64,000 nucleotides of DNA from Granulosicoccus sp045106855 (GCA_045106855.1 JBGCFI010000005.1:1-64000); one strand, 5' to 3'. Positions 42,339-54,458 are shown, counted from the first letter of the stretch. Translations and numbers: made by a program. The notes: generated by a model from the letters alone, not told the origin.

Positions 42339-42897
42339 CGTTAGACTCCGACTCGTTCTCTGGTCGATCCTGAATGATGCTTAGCTTGAATGATGAGATT
42401 CCGTCACTTGAACCCGTTTCGATGACATCGAGTCGCGGGTTCTTGAAATATTCACTTCTATCCATGCGCCGCATCAGTGCAGATACTCGGGCATTCGATT
42501 CAGCCTGGCCTTCGAGAACCAGTTGCGTGGAACCGCTTTGTTTCATGGCCGTCAGGTAGATACCATCAGGGATACGCGATGCAATTTCGTGGAACGTGTG
42601 AACGATCTGCGGACGTTGTCCTTGAAGCTGCTGGATAATTTCCATGCGAGCGAGCAGATTGTTCTTTGTCTCTTCAAGTTCCTTGATCTCTTTCAGCTCT
42701 TCCTGAAGTAGTGCTATTTCGGTATTCAGGCGGTTGTTGCGTTGATCCTGAAAGTTGACCTTGTCTTGTGCAAATTTAAATCCACCAAAACCAACGGCCC
42801 CTGCCAGGCACATACAAAGACCCAGAACAACGTAGAATTCGTTGTTCTTCTCAATCCGGTGCGTTTCGCGCCAGGGAAGTAAATTAATGCGTGTCAT
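42328..42897 (-). CDS. pilN: Type IV pilus alignment protein
   Basis: Inner-membrane partner of PilO whose N-terminal INLLPWR motif binds PilM. 189 residues. RINLLPWRE begins at residue 3, followed by one membrane segment (about 21-40), a coiled coil and a periplasmic domain (GIYLTAMKQSGSTQLVLEGQAESNARVS). The ATG at 42897 gives the conserved N-terminus and overlaps the pilM stop (ATGA). Confidence 0.96.
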   Translation of the reverse strand: MTRINLLPWRETHRIEKNNEFYVVLGLCMCLAGAVGFGGFKFAQDKVNFQDQRNNRLNTEIALLQEELKEIKELEETKNNLLARMEIIQQLQGQRPQIVHTFHEIASRIPDGIYLTAMKQSGSTQLVLEGQAESNARVSALMRRMDRSEYFKNPRLDVIETGSSDGISSFKLSIIQDRPENESESNDGI

Positions 42898-43961
42898 AGG
42901 TCGGCCCCTCGAATGGCGAGACCGCAAGAAATCATCATGGCTGGGCCATCATCCTTAAGTCGTTGTGATGGAATATCCGAGCCCACGCTCATTTCGGCAA
43001 ACGGGTCGGCGATTACAGTGGGTGTCCCGATTCGCTGTTCGATCAGCTCGTCCACACCGGCTATGCCTGTGCAGCCTCCGGCAAGTACGATCTGGTCGAC
43101 ATAGTCGTTCTTGTCAGCTGAGAAGAAGAACTGAAGAAAGCGATTGGCTTGTTGAACCATCAAGTCACGAAATGGTGTCAGGACTTCAGGGTCATAGTTG
43201 TCTGGCAGTCCACCAACGCGCTTCACCCGTCCCGCATCCTCGTATGAGAGGCCATACCGACGCATGATCTCTTCGGTTAGCTGCTTACCTCCAAAGGGCT
43301 GCTCGCGGGTATAGATGAGCTGCTGATCGCGAAGAACGCAAAGACTCGTCATACTTGCACCAACATCCAGTATGGCAACCGTCTGGTCCATACCTTCGTT
43401 TGGAATCTGATGTTTGATGAGCTGAAAAGCCCCCTCCATTGTGTAGGGCTCAACGTCGACAATCTTCACATCAAGGCCCCCGATGTCTGCTGCAGCGGTA
43501 CGATCTTCGACATTTTCGCTGCGCGATGCGGCGAGAAGTACGTCGACCATGCCCTCGGCATCCTCGGATGGGCCCATGACTTGAAAATCAAGATTGACTT
43601 CTTCAAGAGCGTAGGGGATGTACTGGTCCGCTTCGAGTTGAATCTGGGCGTCCATCTCGTGATCCTTCAGATCGTTGTGCATCTGAATCACTTTGGTGAT
43701 CACCATGGCGCTCGGTACAGCTACTGCACAGGCCTTGGTGCGCGTGCCGGAACGTTTGACTGCGCGACGAATTGCATCGCCGACAGCTTCTACATCCTGC
43801 AGGTTCTTTTCATTCACCGCGTTTGCCGGTAACGGCTCAACGGTGTAGCTGATCACCTTGAAACCCTTTTTGGTGGGTCTCAGCTCCAGGAGCTTGACCG
43901 AAGTCGCGGTGATGTCCAGACCGATAAGGCCTGCGTTTCGGGATGATATTTTGAGTGCCAT
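42894..43961 (-). CDS. pilM: Type IV pilus assembly ATPase-like protein
   Basis: Cytoplasmic actin/FtsA-like protein that anchors the pilus alignment complex. 355 residues. LIGLDITATSVKLLEL near the N-terminus, AILDVGASMTSLCVL (phosphate 2) and IVLAGGCTGIAGVDELIEQ (adenosine) are the actin-fold motifs. First gene of pilMNOPQ, divergent from mrcA as in Pseudomonas-type genomes. No clear ribosome site precedes the ATG. Confidence 0.96.
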   Translation of the reverse strand: MALKISSRNAGLIGLDITATSVKLLELRPTKKGFKVISYTVEPLPANAVNEKNLQDVEAVGDAIRRAVKRSGTRTKACAVAVPSAMVITKVIQMHNDLKDHEMDAQIQLEADQYIPYALEEVNLDFQVMGPSEDAEGMVDVLLAASRSENVEDRTAAADIGGLDVKIVDVEPYTMEGAFQLIKHQIPNEGMDQTVAILDVGASMTSLCVLRDQQLIYTREQPFGGKQLTEEIMRRYGLSYEDAGRVKRVGGLPDNYDPEVLTPFRDLMVQQANRFLQFFFSADKNDYVDQIVLAGGCTGIAGVDELIEQRIGTPTVIADPFAEMSVGSDIPSQRLKDDGPAMMISCGLAIRGADL

Positions 43962-44199
43962 GTCAAGTTTAGCGCCCGTATTGCGAATTCCCTTAGGGCC
44001 AGTCGAGGTTTTCTCGGCTTAATTCGCGATTTGGGTCACATTTCTCCAGAAAGTGCGTTAGTTGACCGTGTTGGATTGGGTTCAGGAACGAAATACTGTA
44101 TTTGTGGCAGAATTCCGGCACCTTTATAAAGTTGAAGACTGGATTAGCCGTCGGATTGCAAAAGTGCCGGACAACTTTTACTTTTGCGCCGCCGGCAAT

Positions 44200-44208
44200 T
44201 GATATAAT
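44200..44208 (+). promoter_or_regulatory. Extended -10 promoter of mrcA
   Basis: TGATATAAT fits the extended -10 consensus TGnTATAAT exactly. It lies 31 bases before the mrcA ATG, giving a leader of about 25 bases. No good -35 is seen, which is common with extended -10 promoters. Confidence 0.55.
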
Positions 44209-44239
44209 TTGCGGAATCCACTCGCGTATCGGCAATCCA

Positions 44240-46909
44240 ATGCCTTACTCAAACAACTCAAGACGCCGACGCCGTCGCTCTAGGCGATCCAGCGAAAGTT
44301 CTTCTATGGGAACTTCCGCCGGGGTCAGAAAGAGCAGCTGGCTCGCAAAGCTATTCAAATGGCTTGCCATTACTGGCGTTTCACTTGGCATTCTCGGCGC
44401 AATGGGGGTTGGTTATCTGTATTACACGATTGCGCCAGACTTGCCCGACGTGCAGCTTCTGCGCGAGGTCCAGTTGCAGATGCCATTGCGTATCTACACA
44501 GCTGACGGAGATCTCATTGCCGAATACGGAGAAAAGCGTCGAGAACCTGTGCAGATTTCACAGGTACCGGAAAGCCTCAAAAACGCGATTATCGCGGCCG
44601 AGGACCAAACCTTCTATTCTCATCCGGGCGTTGCCTGGCAAGGGCTTGCGCGCGCTGTATTCCACCTTATAAAGACAGGCCGCAAAGGGCCGGGCGGCAG
44701 TACCATCACCATGCAGGTGGCCAGAAACTTCTTTCTGTCCAATGAACGCACGTACGATCGAAAAATACGTGAGATATTCCTCTCATTTAAAATTGAGAAC
44801 GAGCTTGCCAAGGATCAGATCCTGGAGCTCTATGTAAACAAGATCTATCTGGGTAATCGATCTTACGGTTTTGCCGCGGCTACCAGAGTCTATTATGGTA
44901 AGAGCATCAGCGATCTGGATGTGGTGGAGTCGGCGATGCTGGCAGGTTTGCCGAAAGCCCCGTCGCGATATAACCCGGTGGTTAACCCCGAGCGGGCACT
45001 GCTACGTCGAGACTATGTTCTGGGACGCATGCTGGCGTTGAACATGATCGATCAGGCAACTTACGATTCAGCCAAGGCTACTGAAGTTACGGCAAAGATA
45101 CATTATGCCAAGCCCGACGCCGAAGCCCATTACGTGGGTGAGATGGCGCGTTCACGAGTAGAGCAACTATTTGGTGAGAACTGGGCTAACGCCGGATATA
45201 ACGTTTTTACCTCTATTCGCTCTTCGGAGCAGCGTTCGGCAAATCTTGCATTACGCAACGCTTTATATGATTACGAGCGCCGGCATGGTTATGTCGGTCC
45301 CATTGACCAGCTTGATACACAAACCCTGGCTGAACGTGAAGTGCTGCTGGAGAAGCTGGGTGAGCTGGGTACACCTGGTGATCTCGAACCGGCTGCTGTC
45401 ATGAGCCTTCAGGACAATACAGCCACTGTTGTGGCCGCATCAGGTGGTGAATACGTGTTGCCTTTCGAAGACATCGAGTGGGCACGTGAGCGATTAACGA
45501 TTGATAGCAAGGGCGATGAGGTTACCGATGTTAATCAAGTTCTGGCGGTCGGTGACGTTATCGCTCTGCAGATGCGTGAAGATGGCACGGTGCGTTTTGT
45601 TCAGGAACCTGGGGTGGAAGGGGCGTTTATCGCCATCGAGCCGTCGACTGGAGAGATCACTGCACTGGTTGGTGGATATGATTATTACCGCAGTAAATTT
45701 AATCGGGCCACTCAAGCCAGACGTCAGCCGGGCTCTACGTTTAAACCCTTTATTTATTCTGCGGCTTTGAATGCGGGTGATACACCGGCTACGATCTACA
45801 ACGACGCACCGGTTGTCTTTCATGATGATGCATTGGAAGGTGAGTGGCGCCCTTCAAATTACAGTGGGCGCTTTTTCGGGCCTACACGTCTTCGTGAAGC
45901 GCTTGTAAAGTCGCGAAATCTTGTGTCAGTGCGTGTATTGCGACAGATTGGTATTCCCTATGCTGTCGATTACGCGCAGCGATTTGGTTTTGCAAAACAG
46001 AACTTGCCGCCGGATCTATCTCTATCGCTGGGTAGTGCAACGGTCACCCCTATTGAGCTGAGTTCCGCTTTTTCCGTATTTGCCAATGGCGGATACAAAG
46101 TGCCTCCCCATTTCATCGAGCGGGTTGAAGATCCGCGTGGAAACGTTTTATACAGCACACCCAAGGTTGTCTTGTGTGACGACTGCGATCCGGGGTTTGT
46201 CAATCCGCTGCAAGCCGAAATGCAAGCAGAAACCGCAGATAGTCTGGAACCGGATCAGGGTGCTGCCATTGCCGCTGATGCCACTCTTGCAGCTCTTATG
46301 GATGAAGACGCTACTGCTGAAGAAAGCGCGGCAGCCAGTATCGAACTTAAAAAGGTATTGCTGGATACTGTTGATGCGCCGCGGGTCATTGATGCTCGGA
46401 ATGCCTATCTAATGACCAGCATCATGCGTGAAGTTGTCCAACGAGGTACCGCACGACGCGCTGGAGAAGCGCTGCAGCGATCGGATCTAGCAGGGAAGAC
46501 AGGGACCACTAACAATCAGCTTGATGCCTGGTTTGTTGGTTACAACAGTGATGTTGTGGCGTCTGCGTGGATAGGGTCAGATGGCCTTGATCCACTTGGA
46601 CGTGGCGAGGCAGGTGGGGTTGCAGCCTTGCCGATGTGGACAGAGTTCATGGCCAACACGATTGCTGGTACTCCGGAAAAAGAGTTCACTGAGCCCGAAG
46701 GCATCAAGCGTGTGCGAGTCGATAAAGACACTGGCGAGCCTGCAGCGGGAGAAAACACGATCTTCGAGCTTTTTATGGAAGAGTATATGCCTGACGAAGA
46801 GTCTATCCAGCGAGCAGAGGCGATTGAGTCGCAAAGTGCCAATGGGCAGGCAGCACCTGTGCAGAAAACCAGAAAAGAGAAGGTCAAGGAAGTGGATTCG
46901 TTGTTTTAG
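44240..46909 (+). CDS. mrcA: Penicillin-binding protein 1A
   Basis: Bifunctional class A peptidoglycan glycosyltransferase/transpeptidase. 889 residues. A very basic cytoplasmic N-terminus (RRRRRRSRR) precedes a membrane segment at about 40-65. The GT51 domain shows EDQTFYSHPGV, GGSTITMQVARN and KIYLGNRSYG. An OB-like insert follows. The transpeptidase domain has the SxxK motif STFK in RQPGSTFKPF, then SRN and KTGTTN. The ATG at 44240 is chosen because the upstream frame overlaps the promoter. Divergent from pilM. Confidence 0.96.
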   Translation: MPYSNNSRRRRRRSRRSSESSSMGTSAGVRKSSWLAKLFKWLAITGVSLGILGAMGVGYLYYTIAPDLPDVQLLREVQLQMPLRIYTADGDLIAEYGEKRREPVQISQVPESLKNAIIAAEDQTFYSHPGVAWQGLARAVFHLIKTGRKGPGGSTITMQVARNFFLSNERTYDRKIREIFLSFKIENELAKDQILELYVNKIYLGNRSYGFAAATRVYYGKSISDLDVVESAMLAGLPKAPSRYNPVVNPERALLRRDYVLGRMLALNMIDQATYDSAKATEVTAKIHYAKPDAEAHYVGEMARSRVEQLFGENWANAGYNVFTSIRSSEQRSANLALRNALYDYERRHGYVGPIDQLDTQTLAEREVLLEKLGELGTPGDLEPAAVMSLQDNTATVVAASGGEYVLPFEDIEWARERLTIDSKGDEVTDVNQVLAVGDVIALQMREDGTVRFVQEPGVEGAFIAIEPSTGEITALVGGYDYYRSKFNRATQARRQPGSTFKPFIYSAALNAGDTPATIYNDAPVVFHDDALEGEWRPSNYSGRFFGPTRLREALVKSRNLVSVRVLRQIGIPYAVDYAQRFGFAKQNLPPDLSLSLGSATVTPIELSSAFSVFANGGYKVPPHFIERVEDPRGNVLYSTPKVVLCDDCDPGFVNPLQAEMQAETADSLEPDQGAAIAADATLAALMDEDATAEESAAASIELKKVLLDTVDAPRVIDARNAYLMTSIMREVVQRGTARRAGEALQRSDLAGKTGTTNNQLDAWFVGYNSDVVASAWIGSDGLDPLGRGEAGGVAALPMWTEFMANTIAGTPEKEFTEPEGIKRVRVDKDTGEPAAGENTIFELFMEEYMPDEESIQRAEAIESQSANGQAAPVQKTRKEKVKEVDSLF

Positions 46910-46925
46910 TTTTATTTAAGTCCGC

Positions 46926-46945
46926 GAGCCTTCGGGCTCACTTTC
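46926..46945 (+). terminator. mrcA terminator hairpin (UUCG tetraloop)
   Basis: GAGCC-TTCG-GGCTC, a 5-bp GC stem with the very stable UUCG loop, 17 bases after the mrcA stop and followed by ACTTTC. The U tract is short. Confidence 0.6.
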
Positions 46946-47217
46946 ATCGTCCAATTTGAAAGAACAGTACCTACCAGTTTTATAGTGCAGTTCTGCAATT
47001 TGTTTCATCGTTAGCGTGTTGAATTTCGCTGCTGGTAGCTGTGTTGTCGATGCATTCCCTCTTATGTCGCTTATCCTTGTCGTATTGTTTGTCAATAATT
47101 ACCGTTTGTAACAGTTGGCATGATTTTGGAGCGGCGTGCGGAAGTCGGTAGTGGTATCGTTTTGCATTACAGTATCACCGCCGTCCTCTTCCAGCCATAA
47201 CCACAGGCACGCCGAGT
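46946..47217. other. Intergenic region before the CotH-family gene
   Basis: The 308-bp gap after mrcA includes the terminator above. The remainder is AT-rich and presumably holds the promoter of the secreted CotH-family protein. I see no gene and no strong promoter; AATAAT near 47093 is the best -10-like element. Confidence 0.4.
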
Positions 47218-49920
<2,703 letters not shown>

Positions 49921-50053
49921 AGATTGTACGTATCCACGGCATATAATGTACTGTGTAGACGACAGCACTTGCGTATGCAAATTTGTAAGTGTCGATTAAT
50001 GCATCAAAGACTGCGACGACGTGTTAGTCGTTGCTATTGACATGTCGGTAAAC

Positions 50054-50081
50054 TGCAGGCAAAACATTCGGCCTGCAATTG
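50054..50081 (+). terminator. Likely terminator of the CotH-family gene
   Basis: TGCAGGC (50054-50060) and GCCTGCA (50071-50077) form a perfect 7-bp stem with a 10-base loop followed by ATTG, in the gap between convergent genes. Confidence 0.5.
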
Positions 50082-50106
50082 TTCGAGTGATCTAGCTACG
50101 CTGGGT

Positions 50107-50134
50107 TAAGGCATAAGGCATAAGGCATAAGGCA
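50107..50134. repeat. 4 x 7-bp tandem repeat (TAAGGCA)
   Basis: Four perfect heptamers lie immediately beyond the 3' end of the GNAT gene (stop at 50136). Each unit contains TAA. They look like slippage products with no evident function. Confidence 0.95.
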
Positions 50135-50135
50135 T

Positions 50136-50642
50136 TCACAGTATATCTTTGCGAAAGACAGTATCGCCAACATCATACGAGTACAGGTTTGGTATGTCTT
50201 CCGTTGTTACTCTGGAGTATCCAAGCCTATCGAGCAGAGCAGCACTCCGAATATTCTTTGGGTGTGCCGTTCCCCAAAGTGATGATATTTGACCGTATTC
50301 CAGCATATGCTCTTGCAACCATGTCACTCCCTTGGACGCATAACCTCGCCCCCAAAACGCGGGGCTATAGAGAAACGCTACTTCAGCCAAGCCGTCGTGG
50401 ATTGTTGCTTCCAAGCGACCGATCAGCTCTCCGGTTTGTGTCAGTCGTGCGACGTAATTAATCCATTTTTCACCATAAACTTCTGGAGGTGGACCGTTCA
50501 GAGCATTGAGGAGCGCGTTAGCAAAATCAGTTTCCGTCGGGAGTCCTCCAATGAACTCGTAGACTTCTTCGTAAAGTAAGGCCTTGGCAAGCTCATTTAT
50601 TTCGCTCCGCAATAGTGGCGTGTATTGGAGGTCAGATGTCAT
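50136..50642 (-). CDS. GNAT-family N-acetyltransferase (RimJ/RimL-like)
   Basis: 168 residues from ATG 50642. The acetyl-CoA-binding motif A is seen in AEVAFLYSPAFWGRGYASKGVTWLQEHM (Gly-rich loop GRGYASKG). HPKNIRSAALLDRLGYSRV is the typical motif B region of RimJ/RimL-like enzymes. The substrate is unknown. It lies in an accessory patch beside a truncated gene and palindromic repeats. Confidence 0.87.
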   Translation of the reverse strand: MTSDLQYTPLLRSEINELAKALLYEEVYEFIGGLPTETDFANALLNALNGPPPEVYGEKWINYVARLTQTGELIGRLEATIHDGLAEVAFLYSPAFWGRGYASKGVTWLQEHMLEYGQISSLWGTAHPKNIRSAALLDRLGYSRVTTEDIPNLYSYDVGDTVFRKDIL

Positions 50643-50718
50643 GTAAGTGATGTCCCGGGCCAAGCTTTATCTCGGATACGTTGGGACAGAAACAACAGCG
50701 CCAAAATGCGCCAACGCA

Positions 50719-51000
50719 TTACGCCCAGCCGAGACCGCGTAGCGCGTGCACATCATTCCAAATTTTGGTCATGTGGCGGATTTTATTCCGCTCGAATGTC
50801 ATGACATAGGCATAGTCTGAGACAACGGATTTACCTGTTGGTGGAACAGGGCCGCCTTCACCTGTTTGAGTGCCGTGAAATTCAGCCGTTGCTACAACGG
50901 TGCTACGAGCGTCATCCGTAGCGAAAGCGGAAAGAACATAGCGCCCATCGGGAACCGGGGTGAAGCTTGCTGTTAATGAAGAGTAGGTTGGAGGTTGCTT
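50719..51000 (-). pseudogene. C-terminal fragment of a SnoaL-like (NTF2-fold) protein
   Basis: The minus strand encodes 93 residues ending at TAA 50719-50721: PTYSSLTASFTPVPDGRYVL, an ATAEFHGTQTGE block, SDYAYVMTFERNKIRHM, then IWNDVHALRGLGWA. This is the second half of a SnoaL-like/ester cyclase-type NTF2 protein. An in-frame TGA (51001-51003) closes the frame at the 5' side. There is no start codon in a sensible place, and the N-terminal half is missing. The break lies right where the palindromic repeat begins, so the gene was probably truncated by insertion or recombination at that element. Confidence 0.75.
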
Positions 51001-51010
51001 TCACCGGTTA

Positions 51011-51110
51011 AAAAAAACCTGTCATCTCCGCGGAGGCGGAGATCGATCAGGTGCCCTTGGGGTATCTGGTGTATTGCGTGTGAGATTCCCGCGTGCGCGG
51101 GAATGACGGG
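51011..51110. repeat. Composite palindromic repeat element
   Basis: Two imperfectly related palindromes lie about 40 bases apart: ATCTCCGC-ggag-GCGGAGAT (51024-51043) and ATTCCCGCG-TG-CGCGGGAAT (51085-51104). Each is linked to a GTCAT box (GTCAT at 51021; its reverse complement ATGAC at 51103) on opposite strands, so the boxes face each other as terminal inverted repeats. The GTCATTCCCGCG...CGCGGGAA form is a common small dispersed repeat in Proteobacteria. It sits at the broken 5' end of the SnoaL-like fragment and just past the HAD gene stop. Confidence 0.75.
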
Positions 51111-51119
51111 GGCTGATCG

Positions 51120-51743
51120 TTATGTGATTAGTGGCAGCAGGTCCACTAGTTTTGAAATTGTGGGTATACCTTCAATTTCCTGTGTTGGTTCATGTGGTGC
51201 GTAGAACACCGGGTGCATGCCGGCGGCCTGCGCAGCTTTAATGCCAACAACACTATCCTCCAGCACCAGACAATCAGTGGGGTTTCTATTATGAGAAGCT
51301 GCTGCGTGTAAAAACAGTTTTGGATCTGGTTTCCAGGCCTGAACTTCATAGGCACTATAAACGTTGTCTTTGAAGTGATGAGAAATACCGCAGATCTCCA
51401 GTGAACGACGGGTTTTCTCAACGGGTGCATTTGAGGCTATACACCGTTCTAGCTTAAGTTCCGACAATAACGTTTCTACTCCATCGCTAGGAGTGATCAT
51501 TGTGCGCGAAAGTGCTTCTTCGCGTTCTCTATATAGCTCAAGGCATTTATCTGGAATTGCTCCGGGTATCCGACGCTCAATATCTGAAAATATTTCGGCA
51601 AGACGCATTCCCTTATAGCGCTCTGTGACTTCTGCAGCAGAGTCATTGAGATCAGGGATAACATCAATCAGTGCCTGCGATGCGCAGTCTTCGCTCTGCA
51701 CCAGCGTTCCATCCATGTCGAAAATTATGAAGCTGTATTTCAT
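51120..51743 (-). CDS. HAD-superfamily phosphatase (beta-phosphoglucomutase-like subgroup)
   Basis: 207 residues. Motif I is DMDGT (catalytic Asp9 and Asp11), motif II CIASNAP, motif III KPDPKLFLHAA and motif IV LEDSVVGIKAAQAAG. A helical cap is inserted between motifs I and II. This is the pattern of YieH/YfbT/Gph-like sugar or phosphoglycolate phosphatases; the substrate cannot be assigned. Confidence 0.88.
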   Translation of the reverse strand: MKYSFIIFDMDGTLVQSEDCASQALIDVIPDLNDSAAEVTERYKGMRLAEIFSDIERRIPGAIPDKCLELYREREEALSRTMITPSDGVETLLSELKLERCIASNAPVEKTRRSLEICGISHHFKDNVYSAYEVQAWKPDPKLFLHAAASHNRNPTDCLVLEDSVVGIKAAQAAGMHPVFYAPHEPTQEIEGIPTISKLVDLLPLIT

Positions 51744-51884
51744 GTCGTATCAATTCCTCAGTACGGGAAATACATTACAACTTCGGAGCGCGCCGAGCGT
51801 TTGATATGGTGACGCTCGTGCAGATTCTGTCCCTGAGTTACGCGAGTCAAAATGCTCCGAACGCTATAAGTTGCACGACAGAAA

Positions 51885-52943
51885 CTATCGGGCACTCAAT
51901 GTTCGAACAGCTTCCACCATAACGGCAAGATTTTCAGGATTCACATGCTGATGAATGCCATGGCCCAGATTGAAGACATGGCCAGGTCCGGAACCATAGC
52001 TGTCAAGAACACGTTTGACTTCAGTTCGGATACTCTCCGGAGAGCCATATAAAACAGAAGGATCAAGGTTGCCTTGCAATGCCACTCGATCACCTGTGCG
52101 CGCTCTGGCATCGGACAGGTCTGTTGTCCAGTCAACACCTAATCCATCGCAGCCGGTGTCTGCCATAATGTCCAGCCATTGTCCACCATTTTTGGTAAAC
52201 AACACGACAGGTACTTTACGACCGTCGGCTTCACGGGTCAGTCCATCAACTATTTGTTGCATGTAGCGCAAGGAGAATTCGCGATAATTTGCAGGTGCAA
52301 GAACACCACCCCAGGTATCGAAAACCATCAGTGATTGAGCACCGGCTTCAACTTGTGCATTAAGGTAACTGATTACCGACTGGGCCGTCTTGTCCAACAG
52401 TTTGTGCAATGTGGCTGGCTCACTGAACAACATGCCTTTGACTTTCGCAAAGTCTTTTGTGCCACCACCCTCAAGCATGTACGTCGCCAGCGTCCAGGGG
52501 CTGCCGGAAAATCCGATCAGGGGTACCCGACCATTCAGTTCTCTGCGGATGGTGCTGACGGCATCCATTACATAACGCAGAGAGTCGTTGGGGTCAGGGA
52601 TCGGTAGTTTTTCTACGTCCGCCGCTGTTTTTATCGGGTTGGAGAACTTTGGACCTTCGCCTGCCTCGAAATGCAGCCCCAAGCCCATGGCATCGGGTAT
52701 GGTGAGAATATCCGAGAACAGAATTGCCGCATCCAGATTGAATCGATCAATGGGTTGCAGCGTGACCTCGCAAGCAAGCTCGGGGTTGCTGCACAGGCTC
52801 ATGAAATCACCAGCCTGTTTGCGTACCTTCAGGTATTCAGGCAGATAACGACCTGCTTGTCGCATGACCCATACGGGGGTCCGGGATACCTCTTCACGGT
52901 TGAGGGCGCGTAAGTAAAGATCGTTCTTTAGTTCTGCGGTCAT
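51885..52943 (-). CDS. hemE: Uroporphyrinogen decarboxylase
   Basis: Decarboxylates uroporphyrinogen III to coproporphyrinogen III in heme synthesis. 352 residues. RTPVWVMRQAGRYLPEY near the N-terminus is the substrate-binding signature with its paired Arg residues; FSDILTIPDAMGLGLHFE, GFSGSPWTLATYMLEGG and FNLGHGIHQHVNPEN are further HemE blocks. The ATG at 52943 is preferred over an in-frame upstream start at 52976. It follows gltD, the ancestral gltB-gltD-hemE order minus gltB. Confidence 0.97.
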   Translation of the reverse strand: MTAELKNDLYLRALNREEVSRTPVWVMRQAGRYLPEYLKVRKQAGDFMSLCSNPELACEVTLQPIDRFNLDAAILFSDILTIPDAMGLGLHFEAGEGPKFSNPIKTAADVEKLPIPDPNDSLRYVMDAVSTIRRELNGRVPLIGFSGSPWTLATYMLEGGGTKDFAKVKGMLFSEPATLHKLLDKTAQSVISYLNAQVEAGAQSLMVFDTWGGVLAPANYREFSLRYMQQIVDGLTREADGRKVPVVLFTKNGGQWLDIMADTGCDGLGVDWTTDLSDARARTGDRVALQGNLDPSVLYGSPESIRTEVKRVLDSYGSGPGHVFNLGHGIHQHVNPENLAVMVEAVRTLSAR

Positions 52944-53009
52944 TGTTGCTTGTTCTTTGCCGGTTAGCCCGATCAATCAAAGGCACGAGTGATGCGCGGC
53001 TGTGTGTTG

Positions 53010-54458
53010 CTATGCTACCTGAGGTTCTGCGGAAACGGCAGGTACAGTATTGAGATATTGAGCGATTCCTTCGGCCGCATTACGGCCCTCGAAAACTGCA
53101 GTTACCACAAGATCTGAACCTCGAACCATATCACCACCGGCAAATACCTGTGGATTGGTCGTCTGGTGCATATAGTCACCTTTCTCGGGTGCGAGGACTC
53201 TACCGCCTTCGTCAGTCTGGATGCCGAACTCCTCAAACCAGCTTGCCGGATTGGGGCGGAACCCGAAGGCCACTAAAACGGCATCAGCGGAAATGATTTC
53301 TTCGGTACCTCTCACCACTTCCGGCATGCGGCGTCCTCTGGCATCAGGCTGTCCCAGCTCTGTGGTGACAACTTTTACGCCTGTCACGTTGCCATTCTGA
53401 TCGCCAACAATTTCTACCGGCTGGCGGTTCCAGAGAAAATCGACGCCTTCTTCCCTGGCGTTTTTAACTTCGCGCCGGGAGCCGGGCATATTTTTCTCGT
53501 CTCGTCGGTAGGCACACGTCACAGAGGCAGCGCCTTGCCTGATAGAGGTTCGGTTGCAGTCCATCGCGGTATCGCCTCCGCCCAGAACCACAACGCGTTT
53601 GTCTTTGAGGTTAACGAAATGGTCCTCGTCAGTGTCCCAGTCATACTGGTAGTTGACGTTGGAGATCAGGTAGGGAAGTGCCTCATGAACGTTGTTCATA
53701 TCTTCACCGGGAAATCCACCACGCATTGAGGTGTAAGTGCCCATTGCCAGAAATACTGCATCGTAGTTGTCCAGTAAAGTCTGAAAGGGAATGTCCTTGC
53801 CAATTTCGGTGTTGAGTACGAATTCCACGCCCATCTCTTCCATGATGTCGCGCCGCGTGAAAACAACTTCTTTTTCAAGTTTAAATGGTGGAATGCCAAA
53901 GGTAAGCAGCCCGCCGATTTCTGAATACTTGTCATAAACGACTGCCTTGATGCCGTTTCGCGTCAGCACATCGGCACAACCCAGCCCGGCAGGGCCAGCA
54001 CCTATAACAGCCACTTTATGGCCCGTTGGTGTCACGGCTGACATGTCGGGTCGCCAACCTTGTTTCAACGCCTCGTCAGTAATGTACTTCTCAATCGAGC
54101 CGATGGTCACAGCACCAAACCCGTCATTGAGAGTACAAGCGCCTTCACACAAACGATCCTGCGGGCAAACGCGGCCGCACATCTCGGGTAAGGAGTTGGT
54201 CTTGTGCGACATTTCTGCAGCTTCGAAAAGATTGCCTTCTGCAACCAGTTTTAACCAGTTGGGTATGTAATTGTGAACAGGGCACTTCCATTCGCAGTAA
54301 GGGTTGCCACAGGACAGGCATCGGGCAGATTGTGCTGCCGCTTTCTCCGGATTGAACTGTCCGTAGATTTCCTTGAAGTGCTTGATCCGAACCGGGGCCT
54401 GGATCTTTTTTGGATCCTTACGCGGCAGATCGAGAAACTGAAACGTCATGTCACTCAT
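53010..54458 (-). CDS. gltD: Glutamate synthase (NADPH), small subunit
   Basis: Passes electrons from NADPH through FAD and iron-sulfur clusters to GltB. 482 residues. Cys clusters CLSCGNPYCEWKC and CGRVCPQDRLCEGAC ligate 4Fe-4S centres. VAVIGAGPAGLGCADVL binds FAD, VVVLGGGDTAMDC binds NADPH, and FAGGDMVRGSDLVV closes the FAD site. It is separated from gltB by about 18 kb (34969 to 53010) although the two proteins form one enzyme. The 257-bp upstream gap should hold its own promoter. Confidence 0.97.
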   Translation of the reverse strand: MSDMTFQFLDLPRKDPKKIQAPVRIKHFKEIYGQFNPEKAAAQSARCLSCGNPYCEWKCPVHNYIPNWLKLVAEGNLFEAAEMSHKTNSLPEMCGRVCPQDRLCEGACTLNDGFGAVTIGSIEKYITDEALKQGWRPDMSAVTPTGHKVAVIGAGPAGLGCADVLTRNGIKAVVYDKYSEIGGLLTFGIPPFKLEKEVVFTRRDIMEEMGVEFVLNTEIGKDIPFQTLLDNYDAVFLAMGTYTSMRGGFPGEDMNNVHEALPYLISNVNYQYDWDTDEDHFVNLKDKRVVVLGGGDTAMDCNRTSIRQGAASVTCAYRRDEKNMPGSRREVKNAREEGVDFLWNRQPVEIVGDQNGNVTGVKVVTTELGQPDARGRRMPEVVRGTEEIISADAVLVAFGFRPNPASWFEEFGIQTDEGGRVLAPEKGDYMHQTTNPQVFAGGDMVRGSDLVVTAVFEGRNAAEGIAQYLNTVPAVSAEPQVA

